Part shown: piece by piece, positions 61,707 through 64,000 of the stretch
Layout: every line of letters starts with the position of its first letter
Numbering within the stretch: position 1 is the first letter of the stretch
Source of the DNA: Bin87 sp965221295
Lineage (GTDB): Bacteria > Chloroflexota > Dehalococcoidia > Lucifugimonadales > UBA3495
Direction: 5' to 3'
Assembly (NCBI GenBank): GCA_965221295.1
Contig: OZ244879.1
Location: 1,860,001 to 1,924,000, forward strand
Length of the DNA: 64,000 nt
Notes under the pieces: generated by a model
What the model was told of the DNA's origin: nothing
The model's input: the letters and a program-made list of their open reading frames with translations, nothing else
Databases searched by the model: none
Position numbers and translations under genes: made by a program

Positions 61707-62012
61707 ATGCGCTTCCTTGACATTTTCAAACCGACCGACGCGACCATCGAATTCGGCCAGAGGATTATCAACCTCACTTACCGCGTCGTCATTATCACCG
61801 GCGTGATTTTCGTATTTGGCGCTTTGGCCGTCGGCTTTGGTCAAGCCGTGAGCTGGGGCGCCCACGTGGGCGGCGCTAATGACACCGCAAAACAGTTCGT
61901 GCAAAACGGATCGAACGTGCTTTTTGTTCTCATTGTGCTGATCTCGTGGGTTCTGGCCTTCGTGGACTTGATCAAAGTTGCGCTGATGAACTTTTTCAAC
62001 TGGAGCCCCTAA
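61707..62012 (+). CDS. Small membrane protein, 101 aa
   Basis: Two predicted transmembrane segments (about 22-50 and 69-92; VVIITGVIFVFGALAVGFGQ, then LFVLIVLISWVLAFVDLIKV). The start is ATG 61707 (MRFLDIFKPTD); the frame extends to 61635 without support. Only 1 bp separates it from the next membrane-protein gene, so the pair forms an operon. The family is not recognised. The 220 bp upstream, after panE, holds no gene. Confidence 0.72.
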   Translation: MRFLDIFKPTDATIEFGQRIINLTYRVVIITGVIFVFGALAVGFGQAVSWGAHVGGANDTAKQFVQNGSNVLFVLIVLISWVLAFVDLIKVALMNFFNWSP

Positions 62013-62013
62013 G

Positions 62014-62661
62014 ATGACAACGCCGATGCCGAAAAATAATCGACCTCGTGGTCCGCAAGCTTGGTGGATCCAGGCTGCGATTCTGTCCATATCGTCGACC
62101 ATTCTCAGCTGCGTCATTCTGGCCAGCGCGGGTTATCCCGGCGAACACTGGCCAATGGCCGCCGCTACGATGGTAATGACCGTATTCGGAGCCAGTTTTT
62201 GCACTGAACTCGTTGTCCTTTTCGCGTCGCGCCGCATGTTTTCGTACCGCGATGCCGTGTTTACGAAGCACGATTTGGAATGGAAGCAAACAGAAGCTAC
62301 AACCGCCGGCCGACGAAGCTCGGCCAAGGCAATTGCGATGGTCCTGTTTCTCTCCTACCCCGTTGCCATGTGGGGCACTGCTATATTCGCCTTCCAGTGG
62401 ACGGCGCAATTCAGCAACCTACCGCCAATGAACCACGCATTCTACTCTGGAGGGCTGATCGCCCTGATGGTTGGAGCCTCAACCATCGCAGCGCCGATTG
62501 TATTCTCTTTCGGAATGATTGCGTTGGTCGATCGACTGTGGGACCCTGCGAAACCCATCCCTCAGGTGATTCGTTGGATATACACGGCCGCAAAATTCAC
62601 GGGCGCCGCTAACCAACGGCCACGACCTAGTGTCTTCTTCGGGCCCGCCGAAGCCGCCTGA
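62014..62661 (+). CDS. Four-helix membrane protein, 215 aa
   Basis: Predicted transmembrane segments at about 20-42, 49-72, 107-127 and 146-171, with a basic, Gln/Arg-rich loop between helices 2 and 3 (SYRDAVFTKHDLEWKQTE). It begins 1 bp after the preceding small membrane-protein gene. I recognise no family or catalytic motif; it may form a complex with its partner. Confidence 0.75.
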   Translation: MTTPMPKNNRPRGPQAWWIQAAILSISSTILSCVILASAGYPGEHWPMAAATMVMTVFGASFCTELVVLFASRRMFSYRDAVFTKHDLEWKQTEATTAGRRSSAKAIAMVLFLSYPVAMWGTAIFAFQWTAQFSNLPPMNHAFYSGGLIALMVGASTIAAPIVFSFGMIALVDRLWDPAKPIPQVIRWIYTAAKFTGAANQRPRPSVFFGPAEAA

Positions 62662-63021
62662 ACAACTACATCAGGTGGTGCATTCTCCCCGGTCACGTTG
62701 GGCATTCGGGAGCCGGCCGCCCAGCGCCGCTTCGCATTACGACAGCTCGCCGCTGGACTCGGCGCGACACATACTGCGCCATGCCGCGCTATGGCATGAC
62801 ACATGGCGCCGGCCCTCGACAGAAGGCTCGTCGGTAAGGTAACACTCGGCCCAAAACGCTTGGTCGTCGCACTGCAACAGCGTCGCGCCAATGGAGTGAT
62901 TTTGGTTGATTGAGGTACGGCCCCATCCCACGATCGTGTCCTTGCCCCAATGCGTTGAGCGTGTTAGATTCGCCTTGCCCGTGCCGTAGCCATGCTGTAC
63001 CTATGGAGAAGGAGCGAATAC
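62662..63021. other. Spacer before the peptide-binding lipoprotein gene
   Basis: About 360 bp without a supported gene. It contains nested inverted repeats around 62775-62808 (CATGCC at 62780 pairing with GGCATG at 62793-62798, within GCGCCA...TGGCGC), which could form a stem-loop past the membrane-protein operon. No clear promoter is seen before the lipoprotein. Confidence 0.45.
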
Positions 63022-64000
63022 ATGATTCGGCCAGTGGGACTTGTTAGCCTGTGCGTGTTGACGCTTGCCGCCTCTGTGCTGGCAGGGTGCGGCAGAGAGG
63101 TAACCGTCCAGGAGGTAGTGCGGGAAGTGGAGGTGGTGGTTACGGCTACCCCCGCGCCGGGTTCATCCGCGCCGACCTCGCCCGACACCAACTCGACGCG
63201 GGCTCTACAGTCCGCTGCGGCGACTCAACCCTTTGACCCAACGCCGACGCGAGACTCCAGCGCCGTTTCCGCCACCGCCGCGCCGAGCGAAATAATCTAC
63301 CGCCTGGGAATATCCGCGGATTTGACCACCACCAATTATTGGGCCTACCTGGGACCCGACAGCACCATCTGGAACCTGTATGCCCTGAGCGGCGGCAAGC
63401 CCGTCCTGTACACCTATTCCGCGCAACGCTTCGACTGGGCGCCATCCCTGGCCCTCGATTTCCCATCGCCCCTGGAGCAGGAGATCGCGGATGGCCAGAC
63501 CTTCTGGACAACCCAAGTACCCCTGAAGCGCGGGGCGCTCTGGAGCGACGGCCGAGCAATCACCGCTGAGGATTTCGTATTCACCGCAGATACCGCCACC
63601 AGTCTGCAGCTTTCCGGAAACTGGCCTTCTATCATCGACCCCGACTTCTTCAGCCATGCCGAAGCGGTGGATCGCTACCAACTCAAGATTTTCTTCAAGC
63701 AGAAGCCGGGCCTGGCCCGTTGGCAGTTTGGCTTGGCGTTCATGCCCATATTCTCCAAGGCCTACTGGGAACCCGTTGTCGCCGAGGCGAAGGAAGCAGG
63801 CGACATATTGGAACAACAGAAAGTCCTTTACGCGCACGTTCCTGACGACGAACCATCCGCCGGCGGGTTCCGGTTCACCAAGTGGGAGCGCGGCGCCTTC
63901 GCCGAAAAGGAACGGAACGCCGATTACTACTTCAACGGAAGCGTGGTTACTCAATACGCAAACGGCGCCTACACCGACGTTAAAGCAGGAGATTACGAGT
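63022..64000 (+). CDS. ABC transporter peptide/solute-binding lipoprotein, family 5 (3' end outside window)
   Basis: Extracellular solute-binding protein of the oligopeptide/nickel (SBP_bac_5) type; 326 residues are visible before the window ends. The N terminus is a lipoprotein signal (LCVLTLAASVLAGCG), so Cys would be lipidated. A Thr/Ala/Pro/Ser-rich linker follows to about residue 90. The mature domain then shows YRLGISADLTTTNYWAYLGP and the family motif ALWSDGRAITAEDFVFTADT, with ADYYFNG near the end. The start is ATG 63022, with GGAGAAGGAG about 8 nt upstream. Transporter permease and ATPase genes would be expected to the right of the window. Confidence 0.9.
   Translation, partial: MIRPVGLVSLCVLTLAASVLAGCGREVTVQEVVREVEVVVTATPAPGSSAPTSPDTNSTRALQSAAATQPFDPTPTRDSSAVSATAAPSEIIYRLGISADLTTTNYWAYLGPDSTIWNLYALSGGKPVLYTYSAQRFDWAPSLALDFPSPLEQEIADGQTFWTTQVPLKRGALWSDGRAITAEDFVFTADTATSLQLSGNWPSIIDPDFFSHAEAVDRYQLKIFFKQKPGLARWQFGLAFMPIFSKAYWEPVVAEAKEAGDILEQQKVLYAHVPDDEPSAGGFRFTKWERGAFAEKERNADYYFNGSVVTQYANGAYTDVKAGDYE

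Overview
The window is bacterial DNA of fairly high GC, about 60% by eye. Its gene content fits an environmental Chloroflexota, probably a Dehalococcoidia/SAR202-type or sponge-associated lineage. Three luciferase-like flavin-dependent oxidoreductases, an acyl-CoA dehydrogenase-like monooxygenase, an enoyl-CoA hydratase, a CoA-ester lyase and a two-subunit CoA-transferase suggest a heterotroph that breaks down organic acids. The taxonomic call is inference; there is no rRNA here to settle it.

Left edge (1-3755): the end of a serine recombinase gene runs antisense over an intact tRNA-Ala(GGC) gene and its promoter, which looks like the junction of an integrated element. About 2.4 kb of nearly gene-free DNA follows, with a 13-bp tandem repeat. 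At 3756-11276 lies the first of three giant secreted proteins built from GLUG repeats and Asp-rich, Ca-binding-like segments.

Housekeeping block (11.5-22.2 kb, + strand): a flavin oxidoreductase, then a tight run of yvcK, glmS, a trehalose-synthase-like glycosyltransferase, a phosphonoacetate-hydrolase-like phosphatase, homoserine kinase, aspartate kinase and a dolichyl-phosphate-type GT2, followed by a separate TPR protein. The theme is sugar and amino-sugar supply for the envelope plus the aspartate-to-threonine pathway. The - strand from 28.2 down to 22.2 kb carries polA, a CoA-ester lyase, folB and a tandem SagB-type oxidoreductase.

Surface-protein island (28.7-41.2 kb, - strand): an LRR-FN3-GLUG protein, a 2127-residue GLUG protein and an HExxH lipoprotein. 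The two largest GLUG proteins, 27 kb apart and on opposite strands, share one promoter sequence and the same C-terminal double domain.

Right half (41.3-64 kb): an SDR oxidoreductase; an AAA ATPase translationally coupled to a small TOPRIM/MAD4-like protein, a candidate defence system; CoA-transferase subunits A and B; a PrsW protease and an RDD protein, both with zinc ribbons; an unusual SthA-like flavoprotein; enoyl-CoA hydratase; tlyA; and a PncC/CinA protein with an altered active site. A repeat-rich 0.7-kb spacer follows, then two more flavin oxidoreductases, small membrane proteins, a penicillin-acylase-family hydrolase, an acyl-CoA dehydrogenase-like enzyme, galU, panE, two membrane proteins and the start of a peptide-binding lipoprotein cut by the window edge.
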